Assembly (NCBI RefSeq): GCF_009905375.1
Contig: NC_133655.1
Location: 34,232,398 to 34,296,397 of the forward strand
Length of the DNA stretch: 64,000 nt
Origin: Apium graveolens
Lineage: Eukaryota > Streptophyta > Magnoliopsida > Apiales > Apiaceae
Direction of reading: 5' to 3'
Both the position numbers and the translations under genes were made by a program. This document shows positions 11,038 through 19,972 of the stretch, one piece after another. Under the pieces are notes generated by a model that saw only the letters and a list, made by a program, of their open reading frames with translations, was not told the origin of the DNA and did no database searches. Position 1 is the first letter of the stretch. The number at the start of each line of letters is the position of its first letter.

Positions 11038-13545
11038 TTATGAATAATTAAGCATACCTAGCTCACTTACTAATCTTGTGAATGTTGATTCATCAAGTGG
11101 CTTGATAAATATGTTTGCAATCTGCTTTTCACTTGGAACAAAATGAAGTTCCACTATACCTTTTATCACATGCTCCCTTATGAAGTGGTATTTGATGTCA
11201 ATGTGCTTGGTTCTTGAGTGCTGCACTGGATTTTCAGTAATGGCAATGGCACTTGTGTTGTCACAGAATATAGGAATTTTGTGAACAGTTAGTCCATAGT
11301 CAAATAGTTGATTCCTCATCCACAATATCTGTGTACAGCAACTACCAGCAGCAATGTACTCAGCTTCAGCTGTTGATGTTAAAATAGAATTTTGCTTCTT
11401 GCTGAACCATGACACAATCTTATTCCCTAGAAATTGACAGGTGCCAATTGTGCTTTTCCTGTCTATTTTGCAACATGCATAACCTGTATCTGAGTAGCCA
11501 ATTAGATCAAAACCAGACTCTCTAGGGTACCAAATTCCTAGATTTGGAGTCCCTTTGAGATATCTGAAAATCCTTTTAATAGCCACTAAGTGAGACTCTT
11601 TAGGGTCAGCTTGAAATCTAGCACAGAGATTTGTAGAAAACATTATATCAGGTCTACTAGCAGTTAAATATAAAAGTGAGCCAACCATGCCTCTATAACT
11701 TGAAATGTCTATAGACTTTTCAGCCTTGTTTAATTCAAGCTTGGTGGCAGTGGCCATGGGAGTTTTTGCAGATGAACAATCCATTAAGTCAAACTTCTTT
11801 AAAAGATCATAAATATATTTAGTTTGACTAATGAAAATTCCACCACTAACTTGTTTAACTTTTAAACCAAGAAAATAAGTTAGCTCTCCCATCATGCTCA
11901 TTTCATATTTACTTTGCATTAACTTAGCAAACTTTTTACAAAGCTTATCATCTGTAGAACCAAATATAATATCATCTACATAAATTTGAACAAGTATTGT
12001 AGAGCCATTAACATTTCTAAAGAAAAGAGTTTTGTCAACAGTACCTCTTGTGAAGTGATTATCTAGAAGAAATTTTGACAAAGTCTCATACCAGGCTCTA
12101 GGTGCTTGCTTTAGTCCATAGAGTGCTTTCAACAGATAATACACATAGTCTGGAAAATTTGGATCTTCAAATCCTGGAGGTTGGCTTACATAAACTTCTT
12201 CCTCCAATTCCCCATTCAGAAATGCACTCTTGACATCCATTTGATAGACCTTGAAATTGGCATGGGCTGCATAGGCTAGAAAGATTCTGATGGCTTCAAG
12301 TCTGGCAACTGGAGCAAATGTCTCATCAAAATCTATTCCCTCTTGTTGAGAATAGCCTTTAGCAACCAATCTGGCTTTATTCCTTATGACAATGCCATTT
12401 TCATCCATCTTGTTTCTGAATACCCATTTTGTGTCAATAGAACTCTTTTTCTTTGGCTTGGGTACCAGCTTCCATACTTTGTTCCTTTCAAATTGGTTTA
12501 GCTCCTCTTGCATTGCTAAAATCCAATCTGGATCCAATAGAGCTTCTTCCACTCTCTTAGGTTCCTCCTGTGATAGAAAGCTACTATACAGACATTCATC
12601 TTGAGTAGCCCTTCTAGTTTGCACTTTAGATGTAGCATCACCAATGATCTGTTCAAAATGGTGATTCTTGGTCCATTTCCTTTGAGGTGGTAGATTAGCT
12701 CTAGATGAGGTTGCCTCAGTATTGTCATGATGTGAGATAGAATGTTGATTGGTTGAAACTCCCCCTGAGTTGCTGATCCTTTGAAAGGAATTGGGAGTTC
12801 TATCAACTGATGAAGTGAAATGATTATCCGTTGACAGACTGTGATCAACGGATGCTTCATTATGAACTTCAACGGATGATACACTTTGTCTTTCAATGGA
12901 TGCTGCATTGCTTCTATCAACGGAAGCTGAATTATGACTTTCAACGGATGCAGCATTCTGTGCATTATCCAAAGGCGGATTTTGAATTCTTTTCGAGGTG
13001 CCTTCTCCATCATTCTCATCTTCACTATCATCACAATATATCTCAATATTGTCAAATTTGAGTCCTTCATGATGTCCCTCATCTGTTAGTCCATCAATCT
13101 TTTTATCATCAAACACAACATGCACAGATTCCATGACAATGTTGGTTCTTAGATTGTAGACTCTATATGATTTTCCAGCAGAAAAACCAACAAATATTCC
13201 TTCATCGGCCTTTGCATCAAACTTCCCTTTGTGATCAGGTTGATTCCTTAGAATGTAGCATTTGCAACCAAAGACATGCAGAAAGTTTAAAGTTGGTTTT
13301 CTTCTCTTGAACAATTGATAGGGAGTCATGCCTTTTGCCTGATTAATTAGAGAAATATTCTGAGTGTAACATGCACAGTTAACAGCCTCAACCCAAAAGT
13401 ATGTTGGGAGTTTTGACTCTTCAAGCATTGTTCTTGCAGCTTCAATTAGTGATCTGTTCTTCCTTTCCACCACACCATTTTGTTGTGGAGTCCTTGGAGC
13501 TGAGAACTCATGCATGATCCCATTTTCTTCACAGAACAACTTCAT
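11038..13545 (-). CDS. copia1 pol: integrase C-part, RT and RNase H
   Basis: An 835-codon minus-strand frame. Near the N-terminus is [19 protein letters not shown], the integrase core end with its catalytic Glu. Residues ~160-330 form a variable linker rich in the repeated pattern S-V-(D/E)-x-H/R, encoded by copies of the ATCCGTTGA motif. RT follows, with [29 protein letters not shown] and the catalytic YVDDIIFGS. RNase H has [15 protein letters not shown] and the AEAEYIAA motif. The C-terminus ends at ELGMLNYS. This part is intact. It is joined upstream to the frame at 13590-14351 by a short frame change. Confidence 0.88.
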   Translation of the reverse strand: MKLFCEENGIMHEFSAPRTPQQNGVVERKNRSLIEAARTMLEESKLPTYFWVEAVNCACYTQNISLINQAKGMTPYQLFKRRKPTLNFLHVFGCKCYILRNQPDHKGKFDAKADEGIFVGFSAGKSYRVYNLRTNIVMESVHVVFDDKKIDGLTDEGHHEGLKFDNIEIYCDDSEDENDGEGTSKRIQNPPLDNAQNAASVESHNSASVDRSNAASIERQSVSSVEVHNEASVDHSLSTDNHFTSSVDRTPNSFQRISNSGGVSTNQHSISHHDNTEATSSRANLPPQRKWTKNHHFEQIIGDATSKVQTRRATQDECLYSSFLSQEEPKRVEEALLDPDWILAMQEELNQFERNKVWKLVPKPKKKSSIDTKWVFRNKMDENGIVIRNKARLVAKGYSQQEGIDFDETFAPVARLEAIRIFLAYAAHANFKVYQMDVKSAFLNGELEEEVYVSQPPGFEDPNFPDYVYYLLKALYGLKQAPRAWYETLSKFLLDNHFTRGTVDKTLFFRNVNGSTILVQIYVDDIIFGSTDDKLCKKFAKLMQSKYEMSMMGELTYFLGLKVKQVSGGIFISQTKYIYDLLKKFDLMDCSSAKTPMATATKLELNKAEKSIDISSYRGMVGSLLYLTASRPDIMFSTNLCARFQADPKESHLVAIKRIFRYLKGTPNLGIWYPRESGFDLIGYSDTGYACCKIDRKSTIGTCQFLGNKIVSWFSKKQNSILTSTAEAEYIAAGSCCTQILWMRNQLFDYGLTVHKIPIFCDNTSAIAITENPVQHSRTKHIDIKYHFIREHVIKGIVELHFVPSEKQIANIFIKPLDESTFTRLVSELGMLNYS

Positions 13546-13589
13546 GGTTGTATTCTTGAACTCAGTTCCATTGTCACTCCTGATATTCC

Positions 13590-14351
13590 TTACTTTGAAA
13601 AATGGATGATTGTTGACTTGCTTGATAACTTGATATGATTGATAATGATTTCACTAGCTTCATCCTTTGATCCAAGGAAATAAGTCCATGAAAACTTTGA
13701 GAAATAGTCTACAATCACTAGGCAATATCTTTTCATTGAAATTGACAATACATTGACTGGTCCAAAAAGATCCATGTGTAGCAGTTGTAATGGTTCATCA
13801 ATTGCTGATTCAAGCTTCTTACTGAATGATGCTTTCTTTTGCTTTCCTTTCTGACAAGCATCACACAGTCCATCCCTTGTGAATTCTACTAGAGAAATTC
13901 CTCTAACTAAGTCCTTTTTGACTAGATCATTCATTGTCTTAAAATTCAAATGGGACAGCTTCTTGTGCCATAGCCAACTTTCATCTGGACTTGCTTTGCT
14001 GAGAAGACAAGTAATTGATTCTGAATCTGTAGAGTTGTAGCATTCACTATTGTCCTTCTTACTTGTGACAACACAGGCTTCAGAATTGAAGGAAACAGTA
14101 TTCCCTCTATCACATAGTTGACTGATACTCAATAGATTATGTTCGAGACCATCAACTAATGCAACTTCATCAATGATGACATTTTCTTTTGAAATCAAGC
14201 CATATCCCATAGTGAACCCTTTGCTGTCATCTCCAAAGGTTATGCTAGGGCCAACTCTCTCCTTGAACTCTGGGAGCAGGGTGAAATCTCCTGTCATGTG
14301 TCTTGAACAACCACTGTCCAAGTACCATAGATTCCTTCTTTTTCCCTGCAC
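13590..14351 (-). CDS. copia1 protease and integrase N-part
   Basis: The frame encodes [14 protein letters not shown], the DSG active site of the copia aspartic protease. Next come the pre-integrase zinc region ([13 protein letters not shown] with CDACQKGKQ, an HHCC finger) and the integrase core start [21 protein letters not shown] with its first catalytic Asp. The frame is lost near 13590, before the second catalytic Asp, and the rest of integrase lies in another frame at 13545, so one small frameshift separates them. Confidence 0.85.
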   Translation of the reverse strand: MQGKRRNLWYLDSGCSRHMTGDFTLLPEFKERVGPSITFGDDSKGFTMGYGLISKENVIIDEVALVDGLEHNLLSISQLCDRGNTVSFNSEACVVTSKKDNSECYNSTDSESITCLLSKASPDESWLWHKKLSHLNFKTMNDLVKKDLVRGISLVEFTRDGLCDACQKGKQKKASFSKKLESAIDEPLQLLHMDLFGPVNVLSISMKRYCLVIVDYFSKFSWTYFLGSKDEASEIIINHIKLSSKSTIIHFSK

Positions 14352-14364
14352 ACAACAAAATCAA

Positions 14365-15627
14365 TCAAGTTGATTTTGGTACCCAAGTTTCCTTGGGTCC
14401 AGCCTTGTTAGTCTTTTTCCTAGACTTCATTCCTCCTGCATCTTTTGACTTAGGTAACTTTGGGTCAACCTTGGTCTCAGATGTAGTTGGTTGAAGTGTA
14501 GGGTTAGTCACAGAATCATTTAGCACATTTGGTTGAATTTGATAAGGCATGGATTGTGCAAACATATTATTCCACATAGGCATGTTGTATGGCATCTGAG
14601 GCATACTGAATGCAGTAAAATAAGGATTATTAACATATGGCATGTTTGCAAAATGTGCATGAGGATTCTGATGAGTCATAACAGGCATAGCATGCAGAGG
14701 TGACATAGACATGTTAGGAATGGAGGGAGTTAAAGGCATGGGAGCATTCTTAACAGATTTGCAGTTATCAGATAGATGATTAACACTTTTACAATGCACA
14801 CAGCTTTTTCTAGGAGCATACTTATAAGGTGTGTAATTGTTGTGTTTGTTAATCCCTACCTTCCCATTTCTATTAGATTTTCTTTTAGTTTCCTTTTTAT
14901 CCTCAACCAACTTAAGCCTATTTTTCAACTGATCTAAAGTCATGTGTCCTATATTCACCTTACTGGCATCTTTGGATGTGCTAGCTCCTTCTTTGACAAA
15001 GTTCTTCAAAGTTGAACCAACCTTCTTGTTGAGATTTTTCTTTTTAGAATCACTTGCCTGTTTTAATTGATGATCCTTCAACGGATGCTCTTTTTCTTCC
15101 TTCAACGGATAACTTTCATCATCCATTGATTCCACATCCATTGACAATCCATCAATTAATTCTAACTCCTTTTTGTTTTTCTTCCAGGCATTCTCACAGA
15201 ATAATTCAATTCCCTGAACCTTGACAATCTGAGCACTAACATCCCTAGATGTTTTCCAGGCCTTGATTACCTCTTGCTCACTTTCTAACTGTTTAGAAAG
15301 AATTTCTACTTTCTTAACAGCTTCTTCTAGTTCACTCTCAACAGTCAAGCATTTAATTTTAATCTTTTCAAGCTCAATTACCCGATCCTCTAACACAGCA
15401 TTCCTATCACTTAAAAACATATTATTCTCTTTGATTCTTGTGTTTTCTTTAGCTAGTGATTGAAGGGAAACACGCAAATGATATAATTTATTGGACATAT
15501 CATTTATGGCTTCATTGCATTCAATTTTAGAAAGCTGAGAGAGGTCAGTAGTAATTACCTGGTTGCTTGATGAACTAATTTCATTTTCATCAGAATTAGC
15601 CATCAGGGCTAGGTTGACATATTCCAT
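14365..15627 (-). CDS. copia1 gag C-terminal part with second zinc knuckle
   Basis: A 420-codon frame. Residues ~25-165 form a strong predicted coiled coil (MSNKLYHLRVSLQSLAKEN onward). A lysine-rich region follows, then CVHCKSVNHLSDNCK, a CCHC zinc knuckle, and a Met/Pro/Asn-rich tail ending KETWVPKST before a TGA. The same layout (coiled coil, knuckle, WV..K end, stop, then protease) is seen in copia4, so the stop between gag and pol is probably a feature of the group rather than damage. Confidence 0.8.
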   Translation of the reverse strand: MEYVNLALMANSDENEISSSSNQVITTDLSQLSKIECNEAINDMSNKLYHLRVSLQSLAKENTRIKENNMFLSDRNAVLEDRVIELEKIKIKCLTVESELEEAVKKVEILSKQLESEQEVIKAWKTSRDVSAQIVKVQGIELFCENAWKKNKKELELIDGLSMDVESMDDESYPLKEEKEHPLKDHQLKQASDSKKKNLNKKVGSTLKNFVKEGASTSKDASKVNIGHMTLDQLKNRLKLVEDKKETKRKSNRNGKVGINKHNNYTPYKYAPRKSCVHCKSVNHLSDNCKSVKNAPMPLTPSIPNMSMSPLHAMPVMTHQNPHAHFANMPYVNNPYFTAFSMPQMPYNMPMWNNMFAQSMPYQIQPNVLNDSVTNPTLQPTTSETKVDPKLPKSKDAGGMKSRKKTNKAGPKETWVPKST

Positions 15628-15690
15628 ATCATCATCTTCATTGGTTTCATCCGCTGCCCAATCATCTTGAGTGAGAAAAGCTCTTTCCTT

Positions 15691-15906
15691 TTATTTGAGC
15701 AAATCAAAATACTTCTTTTTGTAATCAACTTGCTCAAATTTCTTCTTATCAGAGGTTGGTTTCCTGCACTCATTTGCAAAGTGTCCACTAATGCCACAGT
15801 TATAACATTTGAACTTAGATTTGTCCACCATGTTTTTGTTTAACTTGGTGAATTTTGTATTTTTCTTGAATTTCACCTTTGCAAACATCCTGGACAGAAA
15901 AGCCAC
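15691..15906 (-). CDS. copia1 gag, first zinc knuckle segment
   Basis: This short minus-strand frame encodes CYNCGISGHFANEC, a classical CCHC nucleic-acid binding knuckle, within a lysine-rich context. It lies between the gag N-part (16704-16081) and the coiled-coil part (15627-14365), and frame breaks separate the three. It would bind the element RNA in the virus-like particle. Confidence 0.8.
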   Translation of the reverse strand: MAFLSRMFAKVKFKKNTKFTKLNKNMVDKSKFKCYNCGISGHFANECRKPTSDKKKFEQVDYKKKYFDLLK

Positions 15907-16080
15907 ATGTTCATCAACATCATCAGAGTCATCTTGACTGGAATTGTCTTCATCCTCAGCTACTTGCTCCTTTCCCTTGCTTGATTCTGGTTTGCTTGTG
16001 CCAATTTTGAGACTTGGCTTTGTCTTTTCCTCATTCCTGGCTTCAATCTTCTCATTGTCAGCTACAAGTGCAACTGATCC

Positions 16081-16800
16081 TCATTTTCTCTTTCCCTTTT
16101 CCAACAGCTCATCTTGCTCCATCTCAAGTTCATAAGTCCTCAAAATTCCATATAATCTTTCAAGTGTGAAGTTCTTATAATCTTGAGAATTTCTTAGAGA
16201 AACAGTCATAGGCTTCCATTCCTTTGGTAGAGACCTCAGAAATTTTAAGTTGGAGTCCTTGACTTGGTACACTCTACCATACAGCTTCAATCCATTTAAC
16301 AGTTTCTGAAATCTGTTGAAGGTATCATTTAATGATTCTCCTTCTTCAAAATGAAAATATTCATACTGTTGAATGAGAAGCTGCATTTTGTTCTCTTTAA
16401 CCTGCTCAGTACCTTCACAGATGATTTGCACAGTATCCCAAACTTCCTTTGCAGTTTGGCTATTAATGACATTGTCAAACATATCTTGATCTAAGCCATT
16501 AAACAGAATGTTCATGGCTTTCTTGTCCTTTCGAATCTCTTCAATATCTTCAATAGTCCATTCTGCTTTTGGCTTGGGAATGTACTGTCCAACAGCAACT
16601 GTTGCAGTAGCAGCTGTAGCCACCTTGTGAGGGATGTGAGGGCCATTTTCAATGCAGTTGATGTAGCTTTCATCTTGAGAGAGTAGATGTAAATGCATCT
16701 TCACTTTCCAGTGATGATAGTTATCTTTTTCCAGGACTGGAATCTTTATAGCAATATCCTTCCTACTTATGATGGTAGCAGGAGGATTCTTCTGACTCGT
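16081..16800 (-). pseudogene. copia1 gag N-terminal part (UBN2/retrotran_gag-like)
   Basis: Residues AKEVWDTVQIICEGTEQVKENKM and LNDTFNRFQKLLNGL are typical of the copia gag core. The open frame extends upstream of the ATG at 16704, through a KIPVLEKDNYHHWKVKM-like segment, to about 16800. There the expected start codon position reads ACG, so the natural start seems lost. It ends with a stop after KGKRK at 16081. Confidence 0.75.
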
Positions 16801-16845
16801 GATATTAGTAGAATAGATCTTTAAACTGTTTGTAAGTTAAGAGCT

Positions 16846-16857
16846 TGTCTGATACCA
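16846..16857 (-). other. copia1 primer binding site (Met tRNA type)
   Basis: The minus strand reads TGGTATCAGACA two bases after the LTR end, close to the plant initiator Met tRNA complement with two changes near the 3' side. Confidence 0.8.
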
Positions 16858-16859
16858 AT

Positions 16860-17698
16860 TGTTATTCCCAGTGGACTAACAATGAGATTTACAGAAGGGG
16901 GGTTGAATGTAAATCTCAAAACTTTTTCAAGTTTTGAGCAGTTTCTAAGGCTAAGTGTTTTAGTGAACAAATGTGTGTGAATTGCTTGAAGCTAATACAA
17001 ATAGATATATATTCAAACACAAATGTAAAGAACACAAAGAACTTAAAAACTTTTCTGGTGGATTTGTTGTTCCACCACAGATGTGTTATTTCAGAAAATC
17101 TGTGATTCAAAGAATTAAATCACAGCTGCATCCAAGTACAAACTAGATGATTTTCTCTCTGGATTTTTCTAAACAGCTCTGGAAAATTCACCATCTAATT
17201 ACTAGCTGCTACTTGGTTTATATATCACCAAGTTTACAAGTGAAGATAAAACTATAAAATACAATTAAAAGATTCTTCACATGTTTCTTCTTCATTTCTC
17301 TATCCAATGCAATTTAGGTTTAGCTGTGAATCTTTAAATACTTCCTTGTTTGCACCACAATGGAAATGCTGCATTTTCTTGATTCCTCCTAGAGGCTGCC
17401 ACATTCTAGTTTATCTCTGTCAACCCATGTGCCTCTGTCAGCTTATGAATTGTCACTATCAACTGCTATTGAACTAAGCATCCGTTAAAGCTTTCATCCG
17501 TTGATGACTTTATCTGTTGAAGCTTTATCCGTTGAAGCTTTATCCGTTGATGTATTAGCAGTTGAAGCTTTATCCGTTGAAGCACTCATCCGTTGATGGA
17601 TGTTATCCGTTGAAGCTTTAGAGACATCCTTTGAAACTTTGTTTCTACTTAAGTGTTTTGTTTAACTTATCATCAAACTAATACACATATTCCTAACA
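16860..17698 (-). repeat. copia1 5' LTR
   Basis: It begins TGTTATTCCC and ends ATTCCTAACA in plus orientation. Relative to the left LTR it lacks 264 bases, cut between two TTTCT repeats (5450-5454 and 5714-5718 in the other copy), and gains one 15-base ATCCGTTGA unit. A TATA-like box (minus strand) lies at 17215-17224. Because this copy promotes transcription, the deletion affects its own upstream region. Confidence 0.9.
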
Positions 17699-17884
17699 AA
17701 CACAATTTTTGCAAGTAGGCATTGTGTGGAACCAAGAACGGATAGCTGATCAAGCAAATAATTTTTCTTTTATAAATAGTCTTTTACAAAATATATGTAT
17801 GACTAAGGGCATTATCGATTCTTTTAATTATAAGATGAATCAAAAATCTGAAATGACGAAACCAGATGGATTTAATAGAAATAC

Positions 17885-18060
17885 CTGAGAGGATTAACTA
17901 TGACAGGAGGAGAGTTTGGGAACCAGGTAAGAATGAGTCTGCAGACTAGAACAGTATTATAAATGTTCAAAAAATTAAGAATTCCATTAGCTGCCACAAG
18001 TCCAGCTACTGAATCTCCACGAAAAATGGCTGCAAAATTGTGACTGGGAGAGTTTTCAAA
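17885..18060 (-). pseudogene. exon of a YlmG/YggT-family chloroplast protein gene (fragment)
   Basis: The minus strand from ~18054 to 17885 encodes a segment containing GDSVAGLVAANGILNFLNIY and then TVLVCRLILTWFPNSPP. This closely matches the first YGGT (Ycf19-like) membrane segment of plant YlmG1 proteins of the thylakoid membrane, as I know the family. It ends in CTCAG followed by GTAT, a good splice donor. An in-frame TAG precedes TTTGAAAAC, so an exon could start after 'AG' there. The second half of the protein (the conserved CDPYLN region) is not found before copia1 begins at 17698. Transit-peptide exons are absent too, so this is a fragment. Confidence 0.7.
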
Positions 18061-18277
18061 CTACTGTAGTTTATGTGATGAATCTGAAAAATATGTTGAA
18101 AACAAAATTTCATGTCATAATTGTGAATAGAAAGTTAGTTCCTTGTAGAGCTCAACTACTCAAATGCATTCAGAAGGAACAATAATGTTAACGACAAAGG
18201 AAAGATAACATCAAGACTTTAAACATAAATCACAAATGCAATGTACTAGTAATAGATATGTTGCTAAATTTAAAGGC

Positions 18278-18800
18278 TTAGAAGCCCCCACCCCAAGATG
18301 ACGACTTGCTACACATGACTGCATCAAATTCGCCACAGTTATCACCATTCCCATTGGTTCTGCCATTTTCAATTCCTTGTGCAAAATTCTCTCTTGAAGC
18401 TGCTGGCTGCATTATTTAGAGAATTGAGATTATATATTTTGTGACAGAAGACATAGAAAATCTGAAAGCAAAACATTTATTACTTGGTAAATTTGAAGAA
18501 GTGACCAGACAAACTTGAGCTCTACTTGTGGGGGTCCGAGGCTCTTTCAATGTTCCAACAGTATGGTCACTCCCGATGGATCCGTTTTGATATGCGTCAT
18601 ATTTTCCTATCATGCGAGTAAGATCTGATCTGATTGAGCGAACACCGCCACAAGTCCCTTTATTTGCTTCCTGGTTGTCAATAGACAGTTAAGATATCAG
18701 ATCTTTCAGCTCATAATAGAGGGAAAAACATTTTTATCAGGAATGTACCTATTGTCTGAGCTTCAGATTGGTTCACCTTTCTTTGGGGTTCATCCAACTC
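18278..18800 (-). pseudogene. 3' exons of an unrecognised host gene (fragment)
   Basis: Three exon-like pieces with splice-type borders lie in order on the minus strand: 18800-18749 (AG before, GT after), 18670-about 18495 (encoding GGVRSIRSDLTRMIGKYDAY and TLKEPRTPTSR), and 18406-18278 (after TGCAG, ending TAA at 18278). Base composition is less AT-rich than the surroundings and the frames are open, as in a real gene. I do not recognise the product. It lies directly upstream of the YlmG exon in the same orientation, with too little room for YlmG's own 5' exons, so two unrelated gene pieces seem to be joined. Confidence 0.45.
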
Positions 18801-19536
18801 CTATCAATATATTTGTTCAGTTCATAATAGTGAAGCCAGATTAAGTTTCACTGTGGTAGTAGTCTATACTATAGACCAAAAATCAAAAAGTAGCTCTATT
18901 AACAAGAGACATGAACAGGGATACATCACAAATTCAAATCCAGATTCATTTACAATGTTCATCAAACTAGATTATGATCGAGTATGCACATCAAGTCATC
19001 AATAAATTAGAATTTGACTGGTGTTTAGTAAGCCATTAATGTAATACAGATGACGTACGGAGGGTAGTTTGTGTAACAAGTATCAAAACATAACATAGTA
19101 AAACTTCTTTGTAAAAAATAAAAAGCATCAAGATTGAAATACTCGGTGGATAAATAACATACAACAACAACGACACAACAATCAACGACACCAAACCCAG
19201 TAAATGACCGCTTTAACCCAGTCAGGCCACCCAATCGTCTTCTGAATAGTATTAAACGTCAAATTCGCACTCAACAGATTCGCAACCATAGCTGTCAAAA
19301 TATAGCACTAGAAATGCTCAATATAACTTGCACAATTAAAGCAATTACTAAACTAATTAAAAAAATACAAAATTTGGGTTTCAAATTTAAATCTCCAATT
19401 CTAAAATTAGGGTTTGAAGCTTACCCAATATAAGTTTTTACCACCGACTTAGATTTAACCTCCATCTTAGCTTTAAACTTAAGCTTGAAACTCCTACTTG
19501 AATAGCCTCTTACGACCCATTAAACTTCAATGAGAG
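18801..19536 (-). other. low-copy DNA, possible 5' exon of a gene fragment
   Basis: On the minus strand an ATG at 19465 opens 14 codons (MEVKSKSVVKTYIG) up to a GTAAGC donor at 19424. A TTGACAG acceptor at about 19294 is followed by an open stretch containing ANLLSANLTFNTIQKTIGWP, but the reading phases do not join cleanly. This could be the 5' end of the fragment below it or of a third gene. No known product is recognised. Confidence 0.25.
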
Positions 19537-19650
19537 CATAGAGAGAGAGAGGGGGAGAGAGAGAACGCAGAGAGAGAGCATTCGAGCAGAGAGAGCAATG
19601 GAGAGAAAGAGATGGAGAGCACAGTTGAACAGAGAGAGAGAGATCGAGAG
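19537..19650. repeat. (GA)n microsatellite
   Basis: This is an imperfect GAGAGA tract of roughly 110 bases. Such tracts are common in plant 5' leaders and promoters. It ends exactly where the 322-bp block duplicated at 40792 begins. Confidence 0.85.
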
Positions 19651-19972
19651 ATGTACTTCAGTTGACTATAAAGTGAGAGAGGAGAGAGATGAGAGTTTAG
19701 ATTTGTTTGATTTTATGGTTTATGTTTTAATAGTGTGTGAATTTTAACTTCTAATGTTACGTTGAAAAGAGGGGGATATTTGACTTGAAATTTTTTTAAG
19801 GTGAAAAATAAGAGGGAAATTTTCAAGAGGGAATGAATTATTTGGTTAAAGGGGGAAATAGGGAGGCACATTTGATGAATTTTTTGAAACAAACTTATAA
19901 CATCGGTTGGGCTAAAAAAACCGATGTGTATGTTACAAAGAGACATCAGTTGCTTAAAACCGATGTAAAAAG
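19651..19972. mobile_element. CACTA transposon subterminal region, left of gypsy2
   Basis: It contains repeated ACATCGGTT / AACCGATGT units, partly as inverted pairs around a short spacer (for example 19903-19927), as in the subterminal repeats bound by CACTA transposase. The same repeat type continues at 44584-44640 on the other side of gypsy2, ending in a CACTA-like terminus. The whole 322 bases recur at 40792-41113. Confidence 0.7.

Larger units (their letters stand above)
4829..17698 (-). mobile_element. copia1: SIRE-like Ty1/copia retrotransposon
   Basis: Element order on the minus strand: 5' LTR (16860-17698), PBS (16846-16857), gag with zinc knuckle, protease, integrase, RT, RNase H ending at 11038, a spacer, a very long ORF3 (about 10493-5959), PPT (from 5784) and 3' LTR (4829-5770, broken by gypsy1). 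The pro-int-RT-RH order marks Ty1/copia. The ~12.9-kb length and a large ORF downstream of pol mark the SIRE/Maximus group. Several stops and a frameshift make it defective. The base motif TCAACGGAT recurs all over the element, in LTRs and in coding DNA. Confidence 0.88.

Noticed and set aside
19296..19312. CACTAGAAATG as a possible left CACTA terminus
   Set aside because: It is not followed by the ACATCGG repeats, and it does not match the right end (TACTACTAGAAATAG) closely enough.
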